Source: Setaria digitata (lineage: Eukaryota > Nematoda > Chromadorea > Rhabditida > Setariidae). Taken from it: a stretch of DNA of 48,620 bases. The notes beneath the pieces are model-generated. The model made no database searches and had not been told where the DNA came from. It saw only the letters and a list, made by a program, of their open reading frames with translations. Both the position numbers and the translations under genes were made by a program. Below are positions 13,590 through 26,730 of this stretch, piece after piece; within the stretch, counting starts at the first letter, position 1; each line of letters opens with the position of its first letter. The stretch is taken from assembly GCA_003640385.1 (NCBI GenBank), contig RCAB01000456.1:1-48620 (forward strand), in the 5' to 3' direction.

Positions 13590-14293
13590 CGGAGGATAAT
13601 GTGGACAGAAGTGGGGATGGAGTGGGCGAAACAAATGTAGACGGAGGTAAGGCAAACAGAAGCAGGAGTAGAGGTGGTGATGGTAAGAAACTGGAGCAAA
13701 CAGAAGCACGGATGGAGTGGATCAGACATAGATAGGTGCGGATGAGTGAACGGAAGCAGAGGTGGATTGGACGGAAACGTAGGTGGAGGGGACGGAAGCG
13801 GGAGCGGATTGGGCAGAAACGAAAGTAGAATGGGCGGAGGCGGAAGTAAATGAATGGAGGTGGAGGTGGAGGTGGATTGGATGGAAGTGAGAGCGGATTG
13901 AGCGGAAGCAAGAGTGGATTGGGCGGATGCCGGAGTGGGTTGGGCGGAAGCGAGAGTGGAATGGACGGAGGCGGAGGTGGATTGGACGGAAGTGAGAGCG
14001 GATTGAGCGGAAGCAAGAGTGGATTGGGCGGATGCCGGAGTGGGTTGGGCGGAAGCGAGAGTGGAATGGACGGAGGCGGAGGTGGATTGGACGGAAGTGA
14101 GAGCGGATTGAGCGGAAGCAAGAGTGGATTGGGCGGATGCCGGAGTGGGTTGGGCGGAAGCGAGAGTGGAATGGACGGAGGCGGAGGTGGATTGGACGGA
14201 AGTGAGAGCGGATTGAGCGGAAGCAAGAGTGGATTGGGCGGATGCCGGAGTGGATTGGACGAAAGCCGGAGTGGACTGAGTGGAAGCAGTGTG
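13590..14293. repeat. GC-rich higher-order minisatellite: 21-bp subunits in 105-bp units
   Basis: Homogeneous core 13874-14293: four 105-bp units starting at 13874, 13979, 14084 and 14189, each made of five related 21-bp subunits (GGATTGGACGGAAGTGAGAGC-like). The left part (13590-13873) is a diverged version of the same 21-mer and the fourth unit decays at its right end. The + strand is strongly G over C. Because 21 and 105 are multiples of three, one plus frame (13850-14344, Gly/Ser-rich heptapeptide GLxGSxS) and all three minus frames (up to 13403-14457) stay open. I regard these frames as consequences of the repeat and not evidence of a gene. Confidence 0.93.
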
Positions 14294-14629
14294 ATGCGGA
14301 CGGAAGCGGAGTTGTCGCGGAAAGAACTGGAGATGAAAGAGTGAGGAAGAGGAAGAGGACAGTAGTTGTACCAGTGATGGAGAGCGCAAGGCGGAATTGT
14401 AAAGATTTGAAATAAGTGTCTAACAATAATAGAAATTGCTTGAACGTTTTGCTTCACTTTGCCAAAAAAGCTCTTCCAAACATTTTATTTTAATTCTTTT
14501 ATGGTTGAATAAATAGACTCAAATTTAATAAAAAATTCATTTGTAATAGGAAAAAGGGAGAAAGGATATGGACATCGTATATTCGCCATTTATTTATTTA
14601 TTTTATTTTATTTTTTTTATATTTTTCTT

Positions 14630-14685
14630 CGTCTCTCCCTCTCTCTCCCTCTCTCTCTCTCTCTCTCCCTCCCTCTCTCTCTCGT
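14630..14685. repeat. (CT)n-rich microsatellite
   Basis: TCTC/CCTC repeats interrupted by single C insertions. The minus-strand Arg/Glu/Gly open frame here is repeat-derived. Confidence 0.85.
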
Positions 14686-17600
14686 TTCGCCTTTGTGGCT
14701 ATTATCATAAGATGAATAATTGAAGATAGGAAGATCTCATTCTTCAATATATGTTGATTACATGTTGAATTTACCATCTTTTTTTTTTTTTTTGCCTCAT
14801 AAAAAATCATTTAAAGGAAGTGATAAAAAGGATGTTAAGAAATTTCTCTGTAGTTACTAATGATGATAGTGATAATGGCAGATGTTATCATCTTTTTCTT
14901 TCAGCTTCTTTTTTCCTTTATTAAAATTTGATAAATCCTGAGTGCTCCATCATAATTTATCTATATAAATTATGCGAGCTATTTCTGCGAAATACAAATA
15001 TATTAGTGAAATAATGATACTGATAAGAAAAATTGGCAACTATTTCAGTGATAACATTAAAAAAAAAAAAATAAAGCAGTGATGAATAGAGATGAATTTT
15101 TCTTATGATTTTGTTTGCAATTGTAATTTTTTTTTATTTCATTTTGCAGACAAAGAGAGCAACAATATATAATTCAATTTATAACTGTTTTATAGAATTC
15201 TGAAATTATAAATAGTAAAAATGAACTAGTTGGAATTAAACTGTATTCAACTAGTTAATTGTCAGTGATTATTGTCAGTATATATTAGCTTTGCTAATTA
15301 AATTCAGAATCATCAATTTTTGCTTTAAATTTCATGCAATAAAATGACAAATTATTTGTCATCGCTTATTGCTTTTTAACAATAACAATATTATAAACAT
15401 TTAGTTTAAAAAATTATTTTTTCTTATATATTATTTTATATAATAAAAGATGATGCATTCATATGTTAAATTTTTTATTAAATTCTTTTCCTTTTTCCTT
15501 TCTGAAATTTTGTTATCCTTCCTAAATTTCGGTAATATTTTCCTTTTTCATCTTGTCTTTCATGTTAAAAAAAAATAAAAGATATTTTGAAAATGAGAAG
15601 AAAATTCTTTCCTTTTTTTTTTGTTTAACTTCCATTTCTTCTTTTTTTTTTCTTTTTGTTTAAAAAATTTTTCTTCTAAGAATTAAGCAGAATAAATACT
15701 TTCCACAAAATTTATTACATATTATTATTAAATTAGTAAAAAATACGCGAATTTATTTTAATAGAGAAAAAAGTTTTTTTTTCTTCATTTTTTAAACTCA
15801 TAAACAGTTAAAAAATCACTCCTGTTATTCATCAGCAATGACATTATTACTATGGAACGCAAAACTATTTTGATAGAAAAGAAATTTATTTTTTAATTAT
15901 TGGGAGAAAAGGTTTATTTGTTTTTTTTTTTTTTCAAAAACTATTATTTAGCAGTAATAACACTGTGTTTATATAACATTGAATTAGTGAATGAATTGTA
16001 ACAAATAATTATAACATTAAAAAATAGAAAAAAGGATATTTCTTTTTATTTATTTAATGCAATTTTGAAATTCAAAAAAAAAAAAAGAAAAAAAATGATA
16101 AGCCAAACGATCGCATTAAAATAAATTTTCAACCAAAAGATTTTATTTGCTTAAAGAGAAAATGAATACAAAAAGATTACAAATTTCAAATTTTTTTTCC
16201 GTTCAATTCTTTTTTTCATCTTTCTATTTTCAATTTTTTTTTTTTTTTTTCATCCCACTTTCCAAACCAATTTCATCTTTTTCCTTCCATTCTCTAAGAG
16301 TTTATGGATTCAATCATTGCTTACGGTATACAAAGTTAAATTGTTTTTTATTCTTTTTTTTTTTTTTTTGCTTCAATTTGGTTGTTGAAACATCTGCGTT
16401 AGTGCATTAGAAGATAATATATCCATTAGTATGAAATATATTAATGGTAAGAATGATAATTTTTTCCCAATTAAGTAAATTACAAAACTAAATTGAAATT
16501 TTAAGTTTTTTTTTTTATTATTATTTTTTTTTCAACTGAAAGATATGGATTTTTCGTTTCTTTTTTTTTAAGCCCTTTTGGATTGAATGTATAATCTTAT
16601 TTTTGATACGGCTTAATTCATTAATTTGATTGATTAATTACATAGATAGTAAAATGCAAATTGTTTCCTAATTTTTCTGCTAATAGTATTGCAATTTTTA
16701 TTAACTTTTTTTCACCATTTTGCATCCATAACTGAACAAAATTATCATCATTACAATGGAATTAAATCTTATTAATGAAATATTGCTTCTTTCTTTTTCT
16801 TGCCTTTTTTTTGTAACATTTATATTACGATATTTCTATTAATATTCAATTATTTTCATCCAAATGATTATAGTAATTATAGTGCTAATAATTAATTTCG
16901 AATGTTTATGAATTCCTAAGAACTAAAAGAAAAGAATTAAGAATGGAGGAGAAAAGAATGGAAAATTAATGATTTAATTTGTCAACATATTCATATAATC
17001 GATGGATGTTTTTACAATCCATTATCTTTAACTGTCTAATTATCCAATTAATATTCATTCATATGACATCGATCAATAATTTTCATCACTTCAAGATTAC
17101 TTAATTTCAGATTACGGTAAAAATCGGTATGGAAAATTCAAAGAGTTAAATAGGAAAATATTTCGCAAATTATTTCCATCTCATCAGTGGATTCGTGGAG
17201 AGAGAGGGAGAGAGAAAAAAAATACAAAAAAAAAAAAATTTAATAGGGAAATCAGAAGAAGAAGACTGAGTAATAAGCAGATTGCAATAGGATAAATAAA
17301 ATGAAGGAAAAAAGAAAAAATTTCGATTTGGCATATTTTTGAGTGGATGTTCTTAGTAGAATATGAAATTATATAATCATGATAAGATTGATAGTAGTTG
17401 TAATAATGATGATAAATTGATAGTAATAGTAGTATTCAAATCTTGCAATTCATTTGTTTCTAATTTTTTCTTCCGTCCTCTCTTTCTTCTTCTTCTTTTT
17501 TTTCTCTCTCTCTCTCCCTTCCTCTCTTTCTCGTTTATTCTTCGACATCGGAAACATGAAATCATACCATATATATAAAATATATCAAAAAAAAAAATAT

Positions 17601-18649
17601 ATATATATATATAATTTGATTCACAATTAATCGTTTTATTTGCTGATTATTATTAAAATTGAATTTTCGTTCAAAATTATCAGTGAAGAAAACTTGTACT
17701 TTAATTTCCTTACTTTTTTTTTTTTTTTTGAAGAAAACTTGGATTACTTTACTTGAATTATTAAACGCTACATGACTGTTTATTTATTTCTTCATCCTTC
17801 TCCTCTCAATAAAATTTAAGTAAACTAGTAATTTTAAACCAGTAAACTGAAATATTAAAAGGGAAGAAGAGCAAGATTTTCTCTTAATTGCATATTACAT
17901 TTTCTTCAACTAATTTAAAGCCAAATTAATACTAATTAGCTAGGAATTGCTATCACTGTTGTTCTTATTGCATGTTAAAGTATATGAAGCATTGTTATTA
18001 GAAATTCTCACGATTCTTTAAAATTCAAGGAGTTACGGTAATTGAAATTGGCTAAATAAAGGATTGAGAATAAAAAATTAGCATGAAAACATTTTCAAGT
18101 TTATTTTTATGCGACTATTTTGTTATTACCCGTCATCAGCATACCAATTATGACAATTACATTTTAATTTGCTAAATAATTAGCTTTCTGATTGATAACA
18201 AGAAAAAAATGGCAATGATAATGATAATGATATCATTTAGCGTGTTGTCAGAAATTGTGAATTTTCTGTTTCGTAATCAATTTCTCTCCCTCCCCTCACC
18301 TCAATTTTAATCTTTGGGCTTTTAAATTTGATGAAATTTATCAAATTTCATCCAAAAACTTTTGAAATTGGAGCACTGGAGCAAATGCCAAAAGAAACAA
18401 TAAATCAAAATGAGCAATTTTTTTTTCACTCTTCTTATTTGAAAAAGATAACTGAAATCATAATAATTAATATAATTATTTCTCTGTAAACATTATAAGT
18501 GGATAGAAATCCTACCTTTTCATAAAATAAATAAACATTGAAATATTTTCCACTTCGGAAAGAAGACAGAATAAACAAATGTAGTACACATAAATCAATT
18601 TTTATTTCATCATTTATAATAATTGTTATTATTTTTGTTACTGTGTAAT

Positions 18650-18790
18650 TTCATTCTTATTGTTACTGCCCTTCTTTATTTCTATTGTTAGCGTTATTGT
18701 TATAGCTATTGTTGTTGTTATTGTTGCTGTTGTTTTTTGTTGTTACTATGACACTTGTTATTGTTGTTGTTCTTCTTCTTACTTCTTCTT
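18650..18790. repeat. Degenerate TTG/TTA triplet tract
   Basis: TTATTGTTGTTGTTATTGTTG-like sequence with scattered changes, a decayed GTT microsatellite. It explains the long Val/Ile/Cys-rich frame. Confidence 0.75.
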
Positions 18791-21138
18791 TTTTTTAATA
18801 TTGCAATTTCTAATATATTTCTGTAATTGTTGCTATGTTATTTGCTATTGTTATTATTGTTTCAATTTTGTAGCTACTGTTATTGTTTCACTTATTTCTC
18901 TTGCTGTTTTTCTTTCTCTTTGAATTATCATAATGATTTGAGCTGAAAAATAATGAATTAAAAATATGATCATATAAGTGATAGTGTAAGAAAAACTAAT
19001 ATTGATTGATTGTCAGTGTTAGTACTGATAATGACAATGGTGATAACAAGAATAATAATAACAATAGTATTATATTTAATTTAGTTAAAAAAATAGAAGG
19101 TGAGAGAGAGAGGAAGGGAGAAGAAGAGAAAAATGTTCTAAATAATACAATCTTATAAGCACTTATCCTTGGAGAGATAACTGAGAAGATCGGAAATATT
19201 AAAGAAGTAACGGAAACACTGTTTCATGTTATAGTGCCTTAATAACTTCCATTATTATTATCACTAATTTTCATTATCATTATCATTATCGTCATTTATG
19301 TTGGCACCCTTAGTGAAATAAAGGATTTCAATTTATACTTATTTTCTTTCCCTCAATTTTTATTTTATGATAAATTTTAATTTCAGTTTATACTCAAAAA
19401 AAGTAATAATAATTTAATGAAAGAAAATTTACAAGAAAAAAAAACAATTAAGCAATATTATTATGATAAAAATACTCCTTATTATTCTTATCTTGTTCTT
19501 ATTTGTTCTCATTTCAACATTTTAATAAGTAGAACTTTTTTCAACCTTAACTTTAAGAAGCTCAAACAAGCTGTCCATATGTTTTGACCTAGCGAGCTGA
19601 CAGCAAAAATATAAAATCAGAAAATATTGATTTATAATCTATACTATTTTATGTTACATATTGAAAGTTCTTATAGTTAATTTTCATTAAATGAAGTGAA
19701 ATTCAACAAAAACAAAGAAAAGAAATTAATTTCAAAAAAAATTTTTTACATAAGTGACTAATGTACAGGAAATCATTTTCTTCCTTTTAAATATAATTTA
19801 TTAATCAGTTTCTTTTCCTCTCTTTCTCTCTCCCTCAATTTTTCTCTCTCTCTCTGTCTTTTTTGCTCTTTTTTTTTAATTTAATATATTTATATTTCTT
19901 TTCTTTTAGAAGCCAAAAAATTTTTTAATTTCAGTCAGAAAATAAGAAATAAAACCAAAACTCTGATGATTACTTTTAAGTACGATAGTATGAAAATCCC
20001 ACTAAACAATTGATTCCATTACTGTTCACAATTTGGAAGGTGACAGACAACAGTAGGCAATATGCAAATTATATACGGTTGAATAGATAATTCCTGAGGC
20101 TCTTCCTTTTTCGCCCTTCAAAAAGTGGAGCAATCATTTCCTGTTTCAGTAGTTCATCAATTTTCTTTCTTCCACCTATACAAAACCCAATACTTATTTA
20201 CCGTAATCGTGTAATTTTTATTTGGTTTATATTACTGTAAGCAATATGAAAATATACCATTAATAGTACATACATACATTGTGAAGTTCCGACATATCCC
20301 TAATACATATTATAAAGTCACTTTCTGTCCTTTTCATACAATTATCAAAATCATCATCCTCATTATCATCAATGTCATCAGTGTCTCCTAACATCATTCT
20401 TACTGTATTATTAACAATTATCCAGCAAATGATGTTATGAATAAAAAGATCGCGAAAGAGAGAGAGAGAAAGAGAAAGAGAAAAAAATTGCTTTAAAATT
20501 TTAGGTAATAAAAAAAATGTCCTATTTTACACCAATTATTATATCAATCATTATTTTATTTTATTTTTTTCTAAATTTTCTATTTGAAAAGATTCATTTT
20601 TTATTATTTTTTATCGTCAAAAAATTAAAAGTTCAATATCTGCATCCAAGAATTTTCAGTAGAAATTATTAATGCTTTTGCTCTTATTTTTCCTTTGTTT
20701 CAATTTGTTTCAAATTTTTGCATGAATATTTTGGAGTATTTTAAATTGAAATTATTGTCTTAAATAATTTCTCTTTTTTGATTTCTCAAAAATTTTATTT
20801 TTGCACACTTTTTTCCACTCTTATCTATAATTTGTAATAACTAACTTTTTTCAGAAAATGAAATGTCTTTTTTTCTTGTTCAAACCGTGTTTTATAAGAA
20901 TTGTGTAATTACCGTTACAATATTGCAATTAGAAGAATTTGTAAATTATAGCAATTTTTTTTCCACTAATTTTATAATTTTATTTTTTTACCACCACCTA
21001 AAAAATTCCTTTTTTTTTCCAGTTTCACAACAGTGATTTCAAAAAAATTTTTCTTATTTATATCGTCATCTTTTTTTTTCCCTTCCTTCAAAAACAAGTC
21101 AAATGAATTAATTTACAGATACTTGCTTATCATTTATT

Positions 21139-21235
21139 TCCGGATGAAGTAATCCAAAAATATTCAAACGTAATTGATTATCGGATAAAGTAATCTAAAA
21201 ATATTCTAATGTAGTTAATTTCCGGATAAACTAAA
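21139..21235. repeat. 41-bp tandem repeat, about 2.4 copies
   Basis: CGGAT starts at 21141, 21182 and 21223, an exact 41-bp period, in the context TTTCCGGATRAAGTAATCYA then AAAATATTC. Confidence 0.85.
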
Positions 21236-21271
21236 CACATCATAAAGAAATTAAGTAGCTAACAGAAAAGC

Positions 21272-21298
21272 AAGAGAGAGAGAGAGAGAGAGAGAGAA
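21272..21298. repeat. (GA)n microsatellite
   Basis: About 13 uninterrupted AG dinucleotides. Confidence 0.9.
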
Positions 21299-21738
21299 AG
21301 ATGAAAAGAAAAATAATAATGATTTTTTTTTTTTTTTTCTCCTCTCTTTCTCTTTTTCTTTTCCTCTTGTTATCAGTTAGTTACAATAATTGATGAAAGG
21401 AAGAAGGAAAATGGAAGAAATATGAAATAATTCTCAAAAATTAATGATGACATAATTGTATGGTTCATATGTTGTCGGTAAATAAAAATCGATGTTCAAA
21501 TGATTGTTTGCATAATAAAATTCATTGTAATCTCTATTGTAATTTATACGAACCGATTGTTATATATAACATTTCGTTGCCTCATGGGACATTTGGCCAA
21601 ATGATGAAAATCTTTTTGAGATCTGCCGACCCGACATTGGTGACAATTCATTCATTTCCTGTCGTTTCCTTTCCTTCTTTTTTTCTTTTTTTTTTTCGAA
21701 ATATTCGTTGCATTTTTTCCTGAAAAGAAAAAAATTTA

Positions 21739-21975
21739 TTTCAATAATTACTAGCTATTTTGATTAGTTTTAAAATTCTTTTTTAAGAATATCTTTATAT
21801 ATTATATATATTAATATATAAAGATATTATTAAAAATGAATTCTTCATTGCATAAAATTGATCGNTTTCAATAATTACTAGCTATTTTGATTAGTTTTAA
21901 AATTCTTTTTTAAGAATATCTTTAATATATAAAGATATTATTAAAAATGAATTCTTCATTGCATAAAATTGATCG
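21739..21975. repeat. Direct duplication across single N (21865)
   Basis: 21739-21864 and 21866-21975 begin with the same TTTCAATAATTACTAGCTAT and end with the same ATAAAATTGATCG. They differ by a 16-bp TA-repeat length difference. The N sits exactly at the junction, which suggests two overlapping contig ends joined without collapse, although a third diverged copy downstream means a true tandem repeat is also present. Confidence 0.85.
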
Positions 21976-22154
21976 TTTTTATACATATATATATGTATAT
22001 TTGAAAAAAATAAATAAATATATATATATATATATGTATGTATAATCAAATGATATATATATTATAAATATATATACATCATTTTATATATTATAAATAT
22101 ATATATATATCATTTGAAATATTCATCATATAGTGTTGATATCTTTTTTTTATA

Positions 22155-22270
22155 ATGTATTTCAGTGATTATTATCCGTTTCGACTAATTTTCGAAAAAT
22201 TTTTGAAAGGATATATCTATATAAAAATATACATAAAACATATGAATTCTTCATTGCATAAAATTGATCG
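22155..22270. repeat. Diverged third copy of the 21.8-kb repeat unit
   Basis: Starts TTTCAGTGATTATTATCCG and ends with a block containing GAATTCTTCATTGCATAAAA (from 22244) identical to the end of the two copies around N21865. The interior is similar but strongly diverged. Confidence 0.65.
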
Positions 22271-25256
22271 TTTTTTTTTTTTTTGAATTTATTCCAATAA
22301 TTATCATTAATTTAAAAAATTTTTTTATGGATATAAACTATATGTGTGTGTGTATATGTATATTTGTCACTTGAAAATGAGAAATAATATTCAAGATAAT
22401 ATATTTGTTATTGTTGTTATTTTTCAGCAATTTATTTCATTTATTACTCAGTCATTTCAAATTTCTTATTATTATTGTTCCTCATTTTTTGCTACTCATT
22501 GTAAAATATAATTATGATATGATATGTATATAGTTAGATCAATGATAAGTTTATTTCTTTTTTTTTTTTTTGTTTTTTGTTTTTTGCATTTTTATTTTCC
22601 ATATGTAAAGATATCAGTGATAATTTTAGTTTTTTTTTACTCTTTTTGAAATGAAATAAGAACGATGGTGGTAAAATTTTCCTGAGAAATTCATGAAATA
22701 CATATACTAATAGTAGGTTAAATTGATATTTTGGTATTGAATGAAACAGATTATTGTATACGTTGTATTCATTGATTTTGCATGTTTAATGGTAATTTTG
22801 CAGTTTATTTCAAAAGATTTTCATTTTAATATGATAAAAGTGAGCGAGAAATGTTCATAGTAAAATATGGATAATTTTCAAAATTTTCATCAATTTTACT
22901 TTACCTATAATATGTTTATCAAGAATAAAAAAGAAAAAGGAAAATGAGAAACAAAAAAAAAAACAGAAAAATAAAAACGATACAAAATGACAATTTAATT
23001 TTGCAAATATTTCAGCAAATTTAAAATGATTTTTGTTGCAGAAGAAACTTTACACATAACTGTGCTAATTTATTCATTAATTACACTTCTAGTAAAAGCA
23101 ATTTTCTACGATTTAAAAAATTGTTCTATAAAATAACGGCTAACAATTTTTATCCATCATGAAATCGTCTAAAATTTCTAAATTGAAGTTTCTCTTTTCT
23201 CTTCTTTCACTTGCACCTCTTTTAAGCTAATCAAGTTTTATCGTTCATTTATGGGGCAACTAAAGAAATTGGAAAAGATGATGAAAGAGACAATAATGAT
23301 AATGGTTGTGGTTCTAAAATGGAATATAATTGAAAAGGAGGGATATTTCGCACTTGCATACATTTTGATAGCACTCTTTTGTGGTCAGTAGTATGTTGCC
23401 TTAAATTGAAAATTTTATTTGTTTTAGCAAAATTTAATAAAAAAATTTTTTTTTTACATTTCATTTATTTATAATATATATTAAAAATATACCTATAAGT
23501 GTTACCTATTTTATATATAAGAAAAAAAAATTATATGAAGCAATTAATTATGAAATAAAAAAAATCTATATTTATGCACCATTTATTTATCTGTTTATTT
23601 AATTCATATAACTAAATATTTGTTTATTTATTTATTGGTAAATATTTCTATTCGTTTTTTTTTTTTTTTTTCATATACATATATTGTGGTTATTTCTACA
23701 TTACATACATTAATTACACATATTACAGTTTCCACTGCATTCTACATTTACCGTATGATTAATTTTGTTTTAGTACTGTTACAATATTCACATTATTTTA
23801 TAAACATTCTTGTTATTATTGTTGTTATACTATCATTAATTGTTATGGCTACTATTATTCTTACTAATATTATTAGAAACAGTACTATGTTTAGTATTAT
23901 TATACAACTTTTTTGCTTTGTGCTAGCAATTTGTTTGATATTGCTATAATTGATAAAATCATTATTATCACTTTTGCCGTTACTATTTCTTTGATATTCG
24001 AATACCTCAATAGTATTATCATAAATCACCGTCATTACTACTTCACACATTTTCGGTATACTAATTTTATCATTTATGCCAATAATATTCTTATTTTTGG
24101 TATTATTATCTTAGTGATATAATTACTATTATTATCACAGCAAACAATGTCATTATCACTTTGCCGAAATTTCCTTCTTTTCTCATATAATCATTATCAC
24201 AACTGGGATATTGCATTTATTTTTCTTTTTTTTTTTTTATCATCAGCAATTTTCCAAGGGAGCTTTTTTTGTTCCCACTCTTTTCATTTAATCATCTTAG
24301 CTAATAGAAATAAATAAATGAATAAACTTGCCTTACATTTCACTTTGTCCAATAAACTTACATTAAAACTCGATGACATTCACGCTACACTTTTCATAGA
24401 AAGAAAACGAAAACAAAAAAGAAAAAAAAAAAGAAGAAAAATTCTCACCAATAACATAAATTATGACAATACAGTAATTATGCTTTAATATTAATCTTTC
24501 AATTTGTTTAGAAATATGAAAATAAAAATAAAAATCTCATTTTTCTTTCGCATTTTTTTCTTATCTTTTTTCTTCCTTTTCTTTTGGAATTATTCAAATT
24601 TTTGGTCCATTTTCAAATAAAATGGGAATTAATACGGCAATTAAATCGTTCAAATTTCTTAATTTAGCTATTAATAAAACTATAAAATAATGATGACTTT
24701 ATTTTATATTTTTTTGTTTCTATTTCTTTTACATTTTTTTTTCCTTTAGCAATGAATTAATTTAGAAATTAAATTGAAGATTTATGAGGAGAATGCTTCA
24801 TAGAAATTGATTTTATCAAGCAATAATATGCATTCATTAATTGTATACATATCTGTGTGGGTGTATGTCTGTGTGTGGGTGTTTGCGTGGGTGTAAGGAA
24901 ACAGATGTGTGGGTGGGTTCTAAGTCATTATCAATAGATGATGATGTGCGGCATTAGCTTATCTGCTAATGAACGATGATTTGATGGCAATTAATTGTTC
25001 GAATTAAAAGCCATTTTATAAGCAGTTCTACGGTATTGGAAAGCAGTCGGCATCAAGATTGGTCTAACATTAACCTCTTTCACCTTTGCCACCTGTCCTT
25101 ATGCGACCTTAACATTAGCACCTGTATATAAAAGTAGTCGATGTATAGAAGTAAAAATAGCTCAAATGAATTCCAATGTAAAGATTCAATAGATAACTGG
25201 ATATAAATTGAAAAACTAAGAAGAAAAAAGAAAAATTAAGCTCAGAAGTTTCAAAA

Positions 25257-25563
25257 CAAAAAAAAGGAACGAAATAGTAAATAAAATCAAAAAAATTAAT
25301 TAAAATAAAATGAAAAGATAGAGTCAAGAAAGATTAAATGGTACAAAAAAAAAATCAAGGAGAGCAATTAGCCGATCCTGGATTATCTTTTTTTTTTTCC
25401 TTTTTTTTTNAAAAAAAAAAAAAGGAACGAAATAGTAAATAAAATCAAAAAAATTAAAATAAAATGAAAAGATAGAGTCAAGAAAGATTAAATGGTACAA
25501 AAAAAAAATCAAGGAGAGCAATTAGCCGATCCTGGATTATCTTTTTTTTTTTCCTTTTTTTTT
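25257..25563. repeat. Direct duplication across single N (25410)
   Basis: The sequence from the poly-A before GGAACGAAATAGTAAATAAA to the CCTTTTTTTTT at 25409 recurs at 25411-25563, differing mainly by a 4-bp AATT length change and homopolymer length. The N at 25410 lies at the seam; probable assembly join. Confidence 0.88.
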
Positions 25564-25595
25564 CTGAGGGTGAAAAAGCGATAATTTTTACGAAA

Positions 25596-25610
25596 AGGTC
25601 AAAAAGGTCA
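25596..25610 (+). promoter_or_regulatory. Candidate nuclear-receptor DR3 site
   Basis: AGGTCA AAA AGGTCA: perfect direct repeat of the half-site with three-base spacing, just beyond the duplicated segment around the N at 25410. Binding is inferred. Confidence 0.4.
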
Positions 25611-26395
25611 CCGCTAATAATATAACTTCAAATTAGGTCTATTGCTTCTTAATCATCCAACATGACATCTTTCTCATTCAATTTCTCTATATCTTTTTTT
25701 TTTTTTTTTTTGTTTTACTTCTTTGAACTTCTATTCATCATTTCATTATCAAAATACACCGCCTCTATTACCCATTCTCATTTGAATAATTATAATTGAA
25801 GTTTCGGAAATGCGAAAGATTAGCAGGAAACATTAAGAAAGAGAGTAGTATAAAGTTTTGTAATATATAATAAAAATTTCATGAGAAAAAAGGTTTTTTG
25901 CTTTTGTCTTTTTTTTTTCGAACTACGATTATAAGTAAAATTTAAAAGTTTAAAATTACATCAAGGAGAAAAACGAAATGAAACAAATGTTGAAACAATT
26001 GGAGGATTTTATGCAAAACACTAAGAATAAACGAAAAAATTGCTAATACCGTAATGTCGATTGTTAATTAATTTCTAAAATTTGATATTTCTCTTTGTTT
26101 TTTTTTTCTTTATTGAAAATCTTTAAATTAATAGACTTTTTTGAGACTTTTTAGCTGTGAAATTTTGTACCTTTATGGTCTGAAATTTCGTGATTTTCTT
26201 TTTTTTTTTGAATATCACTTTTCAAATTTCTCCTAATTTGCCAGTGCATTCTTCAGCACTTCTTTATACATATGTCTTCGGAAATTCCTTTTGCAGCTTC
26301 TTTTGTACACAATATATCACCTAAAATCTCATAATTTAACATCACTCTTAAAACTTATTAAAAATGTAAAAACAATTTCATTTGCAACTTAAGTC

Positions 26396-26552
26396 ATCAC
26401 CTGAAATCTCTTATAACATTCCAATTATTTTCATAGCACTTCCTGTAACAATTCCAAATTATATCACCTGAATGCAACATTGAAATTTGTCAGGCTTCCT
26501 ACATTTGAATAAAATTTTCCAACCTACTGCATTGATTTTAAAATACTCACCT
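26396..26552 (-). promoter_or_regulatory. Cluster of three E-boxes (CACCTG on + strand)
   Basis: CACCTG follows ATCACCTG or CTCACCTG contexts starting at 26396, 26463 and 26546, with a related ATCACCTA at 26316. The spacing (80, 67, 83 bp) and shared flank ATCACCTGAAATCTC suggest a decayed ~75-80 bp tandem repeat as much as a regulatory cluster. Confidence 0.25.
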
Positions 26553-26570
26553 GGATCCTCGTATAAGAAA

Positions 26571-26634
26571 TTTTCAATTTTCAAAAACTTGATTTTCAAT
26601 TTTCAAAAACTTAATTTTCAATAATTAATTTTCA
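26571..26634. repeat. 22-bp tandem repeat
   Basis: TTTTCAATTTTCAAAAACTT occurs at 26571 and 26593, followed by a shorter TTTTCAATAATTAATTTTCAAA variant. Confidence 0.8.
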
Positions 26635-26661
26635 AAGCAAAAGAAAATAAGAAAGGGAAGA

Positions 26662-26730
26662 AAATTAGACCTAAATAGAAGCTTTTCGAATTTTGNAAAT
26701 TAGACCTAAATAGAAGCTTCTCGAATTTTG
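26662..26730. repeat. 34-bp duplication across single N (26696)
   Basis: AAATTAGACCTAAATAGAAG plus 14 further bases occurs at 26662-26695 and 26697-26730 with one T/C difference. The N at 26696 separates them; probable unmerged contig overlap. Confidence 0.88.

Larger units (their letters stand above)
14300..21135. other. AT-rich non-coding stretch
   Basis: Poly-T tracts, CT microsatellites at 14630, 17500 and 19815, GTT-like tract at 18650. Nothing recognised as coding or structural RNA. Confidence 0.65.

Noticed and set aside
13403..14457. Long minus-strand frames (328, 321 and 234 codons) and a plus-strand Gly-rich frame over the GC-rich repeat
   Set aside because: Three minus frames and one plus frame are open together because the repeat period is a multiple of three and lacks stops. 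No signal peptide, splice context or conserved domain supports one of them.
21460..21723. 87-codon plus-strand frame with mixed residues
   Set aside because: Starts at a non-ATG codon, ends in poly-Phe from a T-run, has no splice or domain support, and is within the length expected by chance.
24850..24920. GGGTG-rich patch as a G-quadruplex
   Set aside because: The loops between GGG groups are mostly 9-20 nt, too long for a confident call.
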